Shown: positions 1 through 11,799 of the stretch, one piece after another
Layout: the number at the start of each line of letters is the position of its first letter
Numbering within the stretch: position 1 is the first letter of the stretch
NCBI RefSeq assembly: GCF_028554725.1
Contig: NC_071668.1
Location: 434,001-498,000, forward strand
Reading direction: 5' to 3'
Origin: Zeugodacus cucurbitae
Taxonomy: Eukaryota > Arthropoda > Insecta > Diptera > Tephritidae
Length of the DNA: 64,000 bases
Program-made: the position numbers and the translations under genes
The notes under the pieces: generated by a model
Told to the model about the DNA's origin: nothing
The model's input: the letters and a program-made list of their open reading frames with translations, nothing else
Databases searched by the model: none

Positions 1-991
1 TTTATTTGAATATATTAATTCCTGTATATTAAAACTAGACGTTCCTCTTTCTAATACACATCTAATTGGTGCAGGTACAAATAGTTGATGCTAGTCGTTA
101 GTTTACTTGTTATCACAATTGAATTTAATTGGTTAAATCTAATTGAACTTCGTCTGCCAGCGGTATTTGAAAGACTGAGGCTCGCGAAACTCATGTTCGG
201 CGCTATGGTTAAAGCTTCACATACAACTCAATTCAATGCGCGTCGTATCACCCGCATCGTGATAACAGCTCAGCAAAAAATACTTTATCGCGTAGTTGCG
301 GTACTCAAAAAGTTTCAATTTAAAGCATCCAATGAGGCTTTCGGAACGATTCGCTTGTATTTCAATCAGTTCGACTAAGGCAAATCAGCTCAGCAAATTC
401 ACACATCCAAACCAAAGCAATTTTCACGTAATTGATAATGCAAGTGCTTGATAAAAGAGCTTACATATTGAGTGTGTTCGAAGTGAGTATTAGTAGTAGA
501 CATGTATGTACATATATGAACACTGATAATAACGTATATATGATATTTGTTTATCGGACAACATTATCGGCTTTGATGAGGTAACAAAATACGCTCGTAC
601 ACAAATATGCATGTGATACCTGTATATGTTGATGGGGTTTCGTTTTGTTTCTATCATGTGACAAATGGCGTACCCAGACTGATTTTTAAGAGACATATCT
701 CTATGGTTGGAACATTTTTTTAAATGACTGCCAAAAAACGATGCCCATTAATTAAAAATTTTCGTGGTTGTTGTTTGCATAATCGCACATGTTCATATAT
801 GTATGTATGTATACGGCAAAATAAATTCAATAAATGTTTACGACCTCGCCATCCCTTTATAACCTTCTCTTCTTAATCATTTCAGATATTCAAAACAAAT
901 TCAAATTTATTTAAACAAACGCGTAACTAAATTCATTGTTATTCATTACTTCGTTTTCCGCTTCCGGTGACATCCAGTCGGTAGACGATGT
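1..991. other. Intergenic DNA left of the retrotransposon
   Basis: AT-rich sequence with ATGTATGTA microsatellite near 800. A 97-codon open stretch at 85-378 has no recognisable domain and no clear splice or codon support, so I do not call it a gene. The part from about 130 to 420 is less AT-rich than its surroundings and could be regulatory or 5' noncoding sequence of a gene to the left. Confidence 0.4.
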
Positions 992-1004
992 CAAGTTTGA
1001 AGAT
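992..1004. repeat. Target-site duplication, 3' side of RTE element
   Basis: CAAGTTTGAAGAT, identical to 4274-4286 on the other side of the element. The flanking bases differ (t at 991, c at 4273), so the duplication is 13 bp. Confidence 0.9.
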
Positions 1005-4000
1005 TCTTCTTCTTCTTAACTGGCGTAGAAACCGCTTACGCGGTTATAGCCGAGTCCACAACAGTGCGCCACGCATCTCTGCTTTTGGCGGTTTGGCGCC
1101 AATTGGTAATACCAAGTGAAGACAGGTCCTTCTCCACCTGGTCCTTCCACCGGAGTGGAGGTCTCCCTCTTCCTCGGCTTCCACCAGCGGGTACTGCATC
1201 GAAAACTTTCAGAGCTGGGGCACTTTCATCCATTCGAACAACATGACCCAGCCAGCGTAGCCGCTGTCTTTTTATTCGCTGGACTATGTCTATGTCGTCG
1301 AACAACACATACAGCTCATCATTCCATCTTCTGCGGTATTCGCCGTTGCCAATGTTTAAGGGACCGTAAATCTTCCGCAAAACCTTTCTCTCGAAAACTC
1401 CTAGTGCCGTCTCATCGGATGTTGACACCGTCCACGCTTCTGCACCATAAAGTAGGACGGGAATGATGAGGGACTTGTAGAGTTTAGTTTTTGTTCGTCG
1501 AGAGAGGACTTTACTTTTCAATTGCCTACTCAGTCCATAGTAGCACCTGTTGGCAAGAGTGATTCTGCGTTGGATTTCAAGGCTGACATTATTATCGGTG
1601 TTAATGTTGGTTCCTAGGTATACGAAATTATCTACAACTTCAAAGTTATGACTGTCAACAGTGACGTGGGAGCCAAGACGCGAATGCGCTGACTGTTTGT
1701 TTGATGACAGGAGATATTTCGTCTTGTCCTCGTTCACCACCAGACCCATTCGCTTCGCTTCCTTATCCAGGCGGGAAAAAGCAGAACTAACGGCGCGGGT
1801 GTTGTTTCCGATGATATCAATATCATCGGCGTACGCCAGGAGCTGTACACTCTTGTAGAAGATTGTACCCTCTCTATTTAGTTCTGCAGCTCGTATTATT
1901 TTTTCCAGCAATAGATTGAAGAAGTCGCACGATAGTGAGTCACCTTGTCTGAAACCTCGTTTGGTATCGAACGGCTCGGAGAGGTCCTTCCCGATCCTGA
2001 CGGAGCTTTTGGTGTTGCTCAACGTCAACTTACACAGCCGTATTAGTTTTGCGGGGATACCAAATTCAGACATCGCGGCATAAAGGCAGCTCCTTTTCGT
2101 GCTGTCGAAAGCAGCTTTAAAGTCGACAAATAGATGGTGTGTGTCGATCCTTTTTTCACGGGTCTTCTCCAAGATTTGGCGCATGGTGAATATCTGGTCA
2201 GTTGTTGATTTTCCAGGTCTAAAGCCACACTGATAAGGTCCAATCAGTTTGTTGACGGTGGGCTTTAGTCTTTCACACAGTACGCTCGATAGAACCTTAT
2301 AAGCGATGTTAAGGAGGCTTATCCCACGATAGTTGGCGCAGATTGTGGGGTCTCCCTTTTTGTGGATTGGGCAGAGTACACTGAGATTCCAATCGTCGGG
2401 CATGCTTTCTTCCGACCATATTTCGCAAAGAAGCTGATGCATGCACCTTATCAGCTCTTCGCCGCCGTATTTGAATAGCTCGGCCGGCAATCCATCGGCC
2501 CCCGCCGCCTTGTTGTTCTTCAAGCGGGTAATTGCTATTCTAATTTCTTCACGGTCGGGCAATGGAACATCTGTTCCATCGTCGTCGATTGGGGAATCGG
2601 GTTCGCCATCTCCTGGTGTTGTACTTTCACTGCCATTCAGCAGGCTGGAGAAGTGTTCCCTCCACAAACACAGTATACTCTGGTCATCAACCACTAGATC
2701 ACCGCTGGGGGTCCTACAGGAGTGTGCTCCGGTCTTGAAACCTTCAGTTAGTCGCCGGATCTTTTCGTAAAATTTTCGAGCATTACCCCTGTCGGCCAGC
2801 TTGTCAAGCTCTTCATACTCACGCATTTCTGCCTCTTTCTTTCTTTTTCTGCAAATGCGTCTCGCTTCCCTCTTCAGCTCTCGGTATCTTTCCCATCCTG
2901 CTCGTGTTGCGGTCGATCGCAACATTGCGAGGTAGGCAGTCTGTTTTCTCTCCACTGCGAGACGACAATCCTCATCATACCAGCTGTTTTTTTGGCTTTT
3001 CCGAAAGCCAATGGTTTCGGTTGCAGCTGTACGTAAGGAGTTTGATATGCCGTCCCACAGCTCCCTTATACCGAGATGCTGATAAGTGCTCTCAGAGAGC
3101 AGGAGTGCAAGTCGAGTAGAAAATCGTTCGGCTGTCGGTTGTGATTGCAGCTTCTCGATGTCGAACCTTCCTTGTGTTTGTTGACGTGTGCGCTTTTCTA
3201 CACAGAGGCGGGTGCGTATCTTAGCTGCTACAAGATAGTGGTCCGAGTCGATGTTGGGACCACGAAGCGTACGCACATCAAAAACACTGGAGACATGTCG
3301 TCCATCTATCACAACATGATCGATCTGGTTGCGAGTGATTCGATCCGGGGACAGCCAAGTAGCTTGATGGATTTTCTTATGCTGGAATCTAGTGCTACAG
3401 ATGACCATATTTCGGGCCCCGGCGAAGTCGATCAGCCTCAGACCGTTTGGTGATGTTTCGTCATGGAGGCTGAATTTTCCGACTGTTGTGCCAAAGACAC
3501 CTTCTTTACCCACCCTAGCGTTGAAATCGCCAAGCACGATTTTGACATCGTGGCGGGGGCAGCGCTCATAGGTACGTTCTAGGCGCTCATAGAAGGTATC
3601 TTTGGTCACATCGTCCTTCTCTTCCGTCGGGGCGTGGGCGCAAATCAGCGATATGTTGAAGAACCTCGCTTTGATGCGGATTGTGGCTAGACGTTCATCC
3701 ACCGGAGTGAATGCCAGGACTCGACGACGGAGTCTCTCTCCCACCACGAATCCCACACCGAATTTGCGCTCCTTTATATGGCCGCTGTAGTAGATGTCAC
3801 AAGGACCCACCTTCTTCCGTCCTTGTCCCGTCCATCGCATTTCTTGGATTGCGGTGATGTCAGCCTTTACTCTTACGAGGACATCAACCAGCTGGGCAGA
3901 GGCACCTTCCCAATTAAGGGTCCGGACATTCCAGGTGCATGCCCTTAAATCATAGTCCTTTATACGTTTGCCGTGGTCGTCATCAAAAGGGGGGTTTCTC

Positions 4001-4273
4001 ATCCGAGGCCTGTGTTTCTTATTCACTGGTTATTCGTTTTTATGTGGTGGGTCCCAAGCCCTACGCACAACCGCATAAGCGGGATTCGCCTTCTCACTTT
4101 AGCTCGCTTCCAGACGGATGTCTGTTGGCTACCCAGAGGATACTTGGTCTAAGACCGGAAGTTGTGAGCTGCTTGAGCCACATGTAAAAGAATCGTTCCT
4201 GGCCACTCCCAAGTGAATGGCAGTCAGAAACTTTCCTCACTTACGTGAACTTCTACATATGACTCCATCCTTC
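1005..4273 (-). mobile_element. Near-full-length RTE-type non-LTR retrotransposon
   Basis: A 3.27-kb element on the minus strand with no terminal repeats of its own. It is bounded by identical 13-bp copies of CAAGTTTGAAGAT at 992-1004 and 4274-4286. The 3' end (low-coordinate side) is a short GAA trinucleotide run, typical of RTE elements, which end in small tandem repeats rather than poly(A). About 270 bp lie between the 5' edge and the first ATG of the single ORF, and only about 30 bp follow its stop. Size, single endonuclease-reverse transcriptase ORF and tail match the RTE clade. The perfect duplication and unbroken frame suggest a young insertion. Confidence 0.9.
1036..4002 (-). CDS. RTE endonuclease-reverse transcriptase polyprotein
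   Basis: A 988-codon uninterrupted frame read from the first ATG (4002). The frame stays open upstream as far as a TAA about 30 nt before that ATG, with only a GTG in between. The N-terminal quarter is an apurinic-type endonuclease: CTWNVRTLN near residue 22, the metal-binding Glu in QEMRWTG near 54, GDFNARVG near 145 and the terminal SDHYLV block near 260. The middle is a reverse transcriptase with KAAGADGLPAELFKYG near 510 and the catalytic YADDIDIIG near 722. The C-terminal part has RRWNDELY and RLRWLGHVVRM blocks typical of this clade. Such proteins nick target DNA and copy their RNA in place. No stop or frameshift is seen, so the copy may encode an active protein. Many database proteins of this kind carry the misleading name 'craniofacial development protein 2-like'. 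Confidence 0.9.
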   Translation of the reverse strand: MRNPPFDDDHGKRIKDYDLRACTWNVRTLNWEGASAQLVDVLVRVKADITAIQEMRWTGQGRKKVGPCDIYYSGHIKERKFGVGFVVGERLRRRVLAFTPVDERLATIRIKARFFNISLICAHAPTEEKDDVTKDTFYERLERTYERCPRHDVKIVLGDFNARVGKEGVFGTTVGKFSLHDETSPNGLRLIDFAGARNMVICSTRFQHKKIHQATWLSPDRITRNQIDHVVIDGRHVSSVFDVRTLRGPNIDSDHYLVAAKIRTRLCVEKRTRQQTQGRFDIEKLQSQPTAERFSTRLALLLSESTYQHLGIRELWDGISNSLRTAATETIGFRKSQKNSWYDEDCRLAVERKQTAYLAMLRSTATRAGWERYRELKREARRICRKRKKEAEMREYEELDKLADRGNARKFYEKIRRLTEGFKTGAHSCRTPSGDLVVDDQSILCLWREHFSSLLNGSESTTPGDGEPDSPIDDDGTDVPLPDREEIRIAITRLKNNKAAGADGLPAELFKYGGEELIRCMHQLLCEIWSEESMPDDWNLSVLCPIHKKGDPTICANYRGISLLNIAYKVLSSVLCERLKPTVNKLIGPYQCGFRPGKSTTDQIFTMRQILEKTREKRIDTHHLFVDFKAAFDSTKRSCLYAAMSEFGIPAKLIRLCKLTLSNTKSSVRIGKDLSEPFDTKRGFRQGDSLSCDFFNLLLEKIIRAAELNREGTIFYKSVQLLAYADDIDIIGNNTRAVSSAFSRLDKEAKRMGLVVNEDKTKYLLSSNKQSAHSRLGSHVTVDSHNFEVVDNFVYLGTNINTDNNVSLEIQRRITLANRCYYGLSRQLKSKVLSRRTKTKLYKSLIIPVLLYGAEAWTVSTSDETALGVFERKVLRKIYGPLNIGNGEYRRRWNDELYVLFDDIDIVQRIKRQRLRWLGHVVRMDESAPALKVFDAVPAGGSRGRGRPPLRWKDQVEKDLSSLGITNWRQTAKSRDAWRTVVDSAITA

Positions 4274-4286
4274 CAAGTTTGAAGAT
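4274..4286. repeat. Target-site duplication, 5' side of RTE element
   Basis: Second copy of CAAGTTTGAAGAT; marks the 5' boundary of the minus-strand retrotransposon. Confidence 0.9.
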
Positions 4287-5871
4287 ACGTCATATAAATT
4301 AAGTTCACAATAATGGTGGATAATGCAGTTCATGGTTTTTGTCAAGGGAGGAACTGAAAATTAGAGCATACTCAAAGGTATGCAGATACCACGCCATGGC
4401 GCGCCACTCTTTGCGGATTTACAACATATCAGGTTTCGAAAGATTTTGGATGGAAAAAAGCAAATGCAAAAGTCTCATTTTTATGTTATATACATATATA
4501 TTTTAATACAAACAAGTGAAATATTCAGGCAACGAGAGCATGACATCCGCTCCAAAATGTTAAAGAGGTTACAAAGGACTTCAGTAAATTTCGAATATAT
4601 CACTGAGAATTTGAAATTGTATCATAAGATTCGGTATCATAAGCACACAGAACAAGGACAAGGGGATACCAGCTCTAATCATTTATGAAATGTATAGGCG
4701 CTTATTATTATTTTCAAATGTCGACATGTTTAATGTGTGTATATATTATGTTTTCAACTGAAATTAAAAATAATAAACTAAATTGCACACCTGCACCCCA
4801 TTCCTTTGCATGTCTGTACATATATATGTATACATACTATGGACATACATTCATACACACGGTTGTGGGGTGGACCTCTTCCATTATTATATAGCAATTT
4901 ACCACTAATATAATAATATTTATTGAATGCACATTCACCCAATAAAGAGTGTAGTTAGTCGAGCTCAATTCACATTTCAATTCTCAACAGACTAGTACAA
5001 AAAAGTATGTTATATTTCAAATATAAAGCAATTCTGAGTTATTTCAATTAATTTTAATTTCGTAAATACACCAAAAATAATATATTTTATTGATGTAGAT
5101 TTAATTCAAAACTTTTCGCTCTCTATTCGAATTCGATTTAAATTCGAAATTCAACTAGTTTTTTTCGTGCCATTTAAAGGACATAGTACGATATTGAAAA
5201 GTTTCTGATCGAAGTCTGTTCTGACAACATAAAACCGCACTTGCTGTATGAAGCAAAGACAGTCGGCTTTCTAATTGCGCTTGCGGTTCTTAGTAGTATT
5301 CGAGTAATTTATAGCTGGTTTAATCCTTTGTAGGGTTACTCTTTCATAGGTGTCTGCATACGTATCGACATGCATTCGTGTGCACTTGTAATTACAATCG
5401 TACTCTACATAAAAGAACATATGAAACGTTATGGTTCGAACACCTAATGTACTGGCATACTATTATACGCGTGTGTAATATATATGTGTGTCAGCTTGTG
5501 TATTCATATACGTATGTTTGCACTTATAATAATTTTGTAAATAGAACGAAGAACGTAGGTAACTATGTACACATGGCAAATCGAAAGAGACAAACAAATG
5601 TCCTGCTACGATGTACCTATATATGTATGTATGTATGTTTTGGTTACTAAAATATTCAATAAGACAATAAAAATAAAATGAATTTGTGGAATAATATTGA
5701 CTGAGCTTTGACCAAAAGGTTATCGGTGCTCACTGGCAAATGTCCAGTATTTGGTTTCGTTTTGTAGAGGACAAAACAGTTTGTTTGAATCCTTCATGAA
5801 GTGCGGTTAGACATTAATTTTTTCCAAGTATCAGTCATTATACTGCTCATATGTTATAATTTCTCTGCATA
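4287..5871. other. Intergenic DNA upstream of Ir25a
   Basis: AT-rich sequence with microsatellites (around 4810-4850 and 5460-5640). The least AT-rich part, about 5160-5300, may belong to the Ir25a promoter region. No gene seen. Confidence 0.4.
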
Positions 5872-7241
5872 ATGCCAAGTGCACATTTAAAGTTCCGCAA
5901 AGAAATTTTGATATTTTTGAAAATAATTTCACTCGCAAGCCTTGCTACCGGACAAACAAATCAAAATATAAATGTTTGTGAGTAAATTATATCTAACTAA
6001 TACATGTACATATATATGATTTGTAACTAATCCATTTACGAGATATATGAAATAATTACACAAGCGTGTGTCACTGTGCAATGCTCAGATGCGCACATCG
6101 ATTAAAAAGAATATTAATATATAATATTATATATTTGTATGTATTATTCAAATGGTAAAAAATTGGTAAATCACTACATTAACCATACACAAATACATGA
6201 ACATGCATATCAGGAATATATTTAAGGAATGCAACAATTTATATAATATATATAAGAATATATAAGTAAATATTTGTGTATCGTATGTACGTGTACATAC
6301 AGATGGTGTTAAAGATGTAAAAATAGTAGGCATACCTACAGTGCATACATACATATGAACAAAAATGCATGTATGTATGTGTGAATATGTGAAAAAAATA
6401 ATTTCAGTTACCCGCTATGTTATTCCTAATTAGACTGCATCGATTTTTCACTTGCATCAAATATAGTATAATGTATTATTTGTTAAACTCTTATAATTCA
6501 TGGACTTAACAAAGTGATATATATGAACATACATACATACATATGTAAAAAAGACTTTACTGAAGTTACTTCTCCTAAACAATATTCGTACATATGCCGA
6601 CAACTGCCTAAAGCATAGAATAGAAATTGGAAGAAAAAATAATTATGTATTATAAAATGTTTCACTTACTGGATCGAATATATGTCACTATATTGGTTAC
6701 ATTGTTGCTAAGAGGGTGTCTAGACTGGCTTTCCGTTCTCTTGACTTCCGTTGATATTCTTCTTCCGTTGGTGTTTGACTTCCGTATCCGGTGGTTGATG
6801 TCCGGTTTAGTTTGGTGTTTTAGATGTGTGTCCGATTCCGATTGGTTAATTTCCTTTTTGGTAATTTTCTTTGCCCTCGGTACTTCCGTTGACCCACATA
6901 CATATATACCTACCCATACATACGAATGCACATACCTACACATCAACATGTACCAGCCAATTTTTCCGGCATCCATTTCCTGCACATTTATGGTCGCCTA
7001 TTAAAAATTGGCAATTTGAAACTTTGCAAAAATCACAACAACGCTGAGCTGCGCTGCCCAACAGAGCGGAGCATCAATCTTTGTATAGTCATAACTCCGG
7101 TAAATCAGAACCGATTTTGATGATCTCTTGTGTCATACGAAAGGAAATCTTCACAACTATAACACTGGCGTATTTAATTCAAAAGAGAGGAATGCTGTAT
7201 TGTTGCTTACCTCAAATCCAATAGTGTGTGTATGCTTATAT

Positions 7242-7279
<38 letters not shown>

Positions 7280-10200
7280 ACTCGGTATCGATTTGATCGC
7301 TGGAACTTCATCATTTATGAGAATTAACCAATTAAGTATGTATTATTTTCCAGTTTTTGTTAACGATGCTGATAACGAGCCGGCAGCCAAAGCTGTTACA
7401 GTCGTCTCGACATATCTGAAGAAAAATCCCAGTTATGGGATATCAATTCAAATTGACCAAGTCGAGGCGAACAAAACCGATGCTAAAACACTTTTGGAAG
7501 CAAGTAAGTATTATACATAAATAGAATGATGGGAAAATTGTTCAAATACACAAGTTATGAACTTCAATTTACATTTCTTTCGGTTACAAAGATCTACCAC
7601 ACACCATATAAAAGCAGAAATATTTTAAAATCCTAAACATGATTTCAGTTTGTTCGAAATATGCGGAGAGCATTGAGCGTAAGCAACCGCCTCATGTTAT
7701 ATTCGATACCACGAAATCGGGAATCTCCTCGGAGACAGTCAAGTCCTTTACTAAGGCGCTAGGATTGCCAACCATCAGCGCCTCATATGGACAGGAAGGG
7801 GACTTACGCCAATGGCGCGATATGGATGAGAGCAAACAAAAATATTTGTTACAGATAATGCCACCGGCCGATCTTATACCCGAAGTGGTCCGCAGCATTG
7901 TGCGGAAAATGAATATAACAAATGCGGCCATTCTGTATGACGATACATTCGTCATGGACCATAAGTACAAATCCTTACTGCAAAACATTCAAACGCGTCA
8001 CGTTATTACTGGCATCGCGAAGGAGGGCAAGCGGGAACGTGAAGAGCAAATCGAGAAATTGCGTAATTTAGACATAAATAATTTCTTCATACTGGGAAAT
8101 TTAATGTCAATTCGTATGGTTTTAGGTATGAAAGTTCAAAAACAACTTACATACATACATACATATTTACAGATGCAATTGTACTTAATAACAATTTCAG
8201 AATCTGTGAAACCGTCATATTTCGAACGCAACTTTGCATGGCACGCTATAACTCAGAGCGAAGGCGAGGTGAGCAGTCAACGGGACAACGCCACTATAAT
8301 GTTCCTGAAGCCAATGTCATATGCTCAGAACCGCGACCGTTTTGGGCGTCTAAAGACGACTTTCAATTTGAACGAGGAACCCCAAATCACGTCAGCATTT
8401 TATTTTGATTTGGCTCTCCGTACTTTTTTGGCAATCAAGTAATGAATAGAATTTTTGGAGTCTCCCTAGCCAACGCAGATTTGTATGGTATTATTTTTTC
8501 TGTATTTAGGGATATGCTACAATCTGGAGCTTGGCCAAAAAACATGGAATATATTGGCTGTGATGAATTTCTGGGTGGCAATACACCAGAGAGAAATATA
8601 GATCTGAGAACTGCTTTTACAATGGTGGGTACTGTCATTCCATTTCAGCAAACAGTCAGTACACGCTTACATGTTTTATGTAGGTTCAGGAACCAACGTC
8701 TTATGGAGTGTTCGAATTAGTCACACAACCGGGAAAAGCGTTTAACGGTTACAGTTATATGAAATTCGAAATGGACATTAATGTTTTACAAATTCGTGGA
8801 GGAAACTCGGTGAATACAAAATCAATTGGGACTTGGACCGCGGGATTGGACTCGCCGTTAGTTGTTAAAGATGAAGAAGTAATGAAGAACCTTACCGCCG
8901 ACACAGTCTATCGCATCTTTACAGTGGTCGTAGGTTACCCTCCTCCGTTGATTATTTTCGTACCTATTTACTCCGTCCCTTTTCTCTTTTTCCATTAGCA
9001 AGCGCCATTTATTATTAAAGACGAGAAAGCCCCGAAGGGTTATAAAGGCTATTGCATTGATCTAATAAACGAAATAGCAGACATAGTGCATTTTGACTAT
9101 ACTATTCAAGAGGTTGAAGACGGCAAATTTGGCAACATGGATGAGAAGGGTGAATGGAATGGAATTGTGAAGAAATTAATGGATAAGCAAGCAGACATTG
9201 GATTGGGTTCCATGCATGTCATGGCTGAACGTGAAATCGTTATTGACTTTACCGTCCCTTACTATGATCTTGTTGGGATCACGATTATGATGCAGAGGCC
9301 GCAGGTTCCCAGTTCTTTGTTCAAATTTTTGACAGTACTTGAGACAAACGTTTGGTTGTGCATTTTGGCCGCGTATTTCTTTACTAGTTTTCTGATGTGG
9401 ATTTTCGACCGCTGGAGCCCATACAGTTACCAAAACAACCGCGAAAAATACAAGGATGACGACGAGAAACGAGAATTCAATCTAAAAGAATGCCTCTGGT
9501 TTTGCATGACCTCCTTGACACCGCAAGGAGGTGGTGAGGCACCGAAAAATCTTTCCGGACGTTTGGTGGCAGCAACTTGGTGGCTATTCGGGTATAACAT
9601 ATAACATTATATTCAGTTTATGTATATTTATAACATTATTACTATATAAACTTCCATGTATTTATATACAGATGTATCTATCCATTTAAGTACATGTACA
9701 GAATTCATATAAGTTGAAATATAATTATAATTTATTAATATTAATAGGTTCATCATCATCGCATCATACACAGCCAATTTAGCTGCATTTTTAACTGTGT
9801 CCCGTCTCGATACACCAGTGGAGTCTTTGGATGATCTCGCAAAGCAATACAAGATTCTTTATGCACCGTTAAATGGTTCATCAGCCATGACCTATTTCCA
9901 AAGAATGGCCAACATTGAGCAACGGTTTTATGAAATTTGGAAAGACTTGTCATTGAATGACTCCCTTACGCCTCTAGAGCGCTCAAAACTAGCTGTTTGG
10001 GATTACCCGGTTAGTGATAAATATACGAAGATGTGGCAGGCCATGCAGGAAGCTCAATTACCAGCAACCCTTGAAGAGGCGGTGGAGAGAGTTCGCAACT
10101 CAACTTCGGCTACCGGTTTCGCCTTCCTCGGTGATGCCACAGATATTCGTTATCTTGTTATGACCAATTGTGATTTGCAGATTGTAGGTGAAGAGTTCTC

Positions 10201-10712
10201 CAGAAAACCATATGCAATTGCCGTTCAGCAAGGGTCACATCTCAAGGACCAATTTAACAATGCGTAAGTTATTGCCTCTCTGCACAAACCATACAGAATA
10301 AAATCACAAATTTGTTTTTTATCAATTTAGAATTTTAACCTTACTCAACAAACGACAATTGGAGAAATTGAAGGAAAAGTGGTGGAAGAACGATGAGACG
10401 CAGGCCAAATGTGACAAGCCGGAAGATCAGTCAGATGGAATTTCCATACATAACATTGGTGGAGTCTTCATTGTTATATTTGTTGGCATTGGCATGGCCT
10501 GCATCACATTGGTGTTCGAGTACTGGTGGTACAAATATCGGAAGAATCCTCGTATTGTAGATGTTATTGAAGCGAACTCTGGCGGAAAAGATGGCAAGAC
10601 AATCGATAGCGTTATTCTTGGCCAGGCAGGCAAAGAGTACGACAAGGGTGGTAATACCGTGCTCCGGCCGCGATTTCATCAGTATCCCACCACATTTAAA
10701 CCACGATTTTAA
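5872..10712 (+). CDS. Ir25a: Ionotropic receptor 25a co-receptor
   Basis: Nine exons: 5872-5977, 7354-7503, 7649-8125, 8201-8438, 8510-8624, 8684-8929, 8999-9591, 9748-10263 and 10331-10712. They sum to 2,823 nt, 940 aa, close to the roughly 950 aa of Drosophila Ir25a. Exon 1 encodes a signal peptide ending near ATGQTNQNINV. An extracellular amino-terminal domain follows (to about residue 400), which most antennal IRs lack. The ligand-binding S1 half covers about 430-550 and includes AEREIVIDFTVPY, with the Arg (about 522) used for glutamate carboxylate binding in iGluRs. TM1 is about 562-583, the pore is in exon 7, and SYTANLAAFL (about 649-658) opens TM3. S2 and a last TM (about 857-878) precede a cytoplasmic tail ending in FKPRF. 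Ir25a pairs with tuning IRs in sensory dendrites for acid, amine, humidity and temperature sensing. Intron 1 is 1.4 kb; the others are short. Confidence 0.96.
6729..6888. promoter_or_regulatory. Cluster of CTTCCG (ETS-like) motifs in Ir25a intron 1
   Basis: Three exact ACTTCCG sites at 6744-6750, 6778-6784 and 6882-6888, plus TCTTCCG at 6761-6767 and CTTTCCG near 6729, all within 160 bp. The complement CGGAAGT is the ETS-family consensus. It could be a first-intron enhancer, or just a decayed short tandem repeat. Function is inferred. Confidence 0.3.
7246..7276. repeat. AT dinucleotide microsatellite in Ir25a intron 1
   Basis: Uninterrupted AT run of about 30 bp, 78 bp before the exon 2 acceptor of Ir25a. 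Likely length-polymorphic. Confidence 0.85.
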
Positions 10713-11244
10713 ACTAAATATATACATTCATACATACATACATATCTGCACACGTACATATGTATGAATCAATCAGCTTAATGTACGGATGGATGTGGAG
10801 ATAAAAATACTTTTTTACACCACAGGTTAAAAAAACACATATGTATGTATATATGTAGATATGCGAGTATGCAAATATATATGTATGTATGTATAAATAC
10901 ACATGCTTTGCTTTTGAAACCAAATATGCACGCACATTTTTTATAAATCTTGATGGCATTTTAATCATTCATATTATACATATATGTATGTATTAGCGTA
11001 TACGCTAGTGAAAAATACAAATAAAAATATTAGTGTGTTAATTTATCAAAGCAAAATTTCTAGACTAATATGTATTTTTAATTATGCCTTGGATATCCAT
11101 TACGGGCTTACGTTACCACGACAGTCGGGTAATCCGAACGGACCTAGATTTGTATATGACCAAGAACTGTAAACTCGCCAACACACATGAAATGAAGCGG
11201 CTAAAATGCCGCAGCAATTGCAGTTCATATAAAGCAGTCATAAA

Positions 11245-11250
11245 AATAAA
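11245..11250 (+). terminator. Candidate poly(A) signal for Ir25a
   Basis: AATAAA about 535 nt after the Ir25a stop; another lies at 11030-11035. Which one is used cannot be told from sequence. Confidence 0.4.
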
Positions 11251-11689
11251 GTTTAAATAAGGTGACATTATCTTATGTAAACTTTATAATTAAGCAAACG
11301 AATAATACAATATTAGTACGATGCGCTATGTTTTGACCTCGCAAGTATATACACATTTTCAATGATCCATTCCAATCCGTTGTTTTTACTTCACTTTCCA
11401 TAAACTCATTTTATTTACAATTTCTCTGAAATCTAAGCGATTAATAGTCCCATATATACATATGTATATATGAAAATCCTGCATAATTTCGACACGTCTC
11501 TCTGTTCATTCTGTTATTCATACATATGTAAATAAATATCTATGTGTGTGTATATACTCTGCTTTTGTATTAGCCGCAATGCGGTACGTGCATTAAATGG
11601 TCATAAATAATGATAGTGAAAGTACATATATATACATACATGTGTGTACAAAAGAATTTATAAAAAAGAAAATATTTATAAATGTTTAG

Positions 11690-11695
11690 TTTATT
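11690..11695 (-). terminator. Candidate poly(A) signal for Fnta
   Basis: TTTATT on the plus strand (AATAAA on minus), 105 nt past the Fnta stop codon. Confidence 0.5.
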
Positions 11696-11799
11696 TATAC
11701 ATTTATTAAAAAATATAGATGTAATACGGGTATCCACAAATATGTTGTAAATGTCAGAAATACTATTAGCTACAGAACAGAAATCGGGAAATTACTTTT

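Larger units (their letters stand above)
10713..11799. other. Convergent intergenic region between Ir25a and Fnta
   Basis: Holds the Ir25a 3' UTR and the Fnta 3' UTR, with ATGTATGT/ACATACAT microsatellites around 10727-10765 and 10845-10895. No additional gene seen. Confidence 0.5.

Noticed and set aside
85..378. 97-codon open frame at the left edge
   Set aside because: No domain, no splice context, and composition no different from neutral sequence; not enough to call a gene.
1064..3790. Several plus-strand open frames of 60-116 codons
   Set aside because: They are antisense shadows of the retrotransposon ORF on the minus strand.
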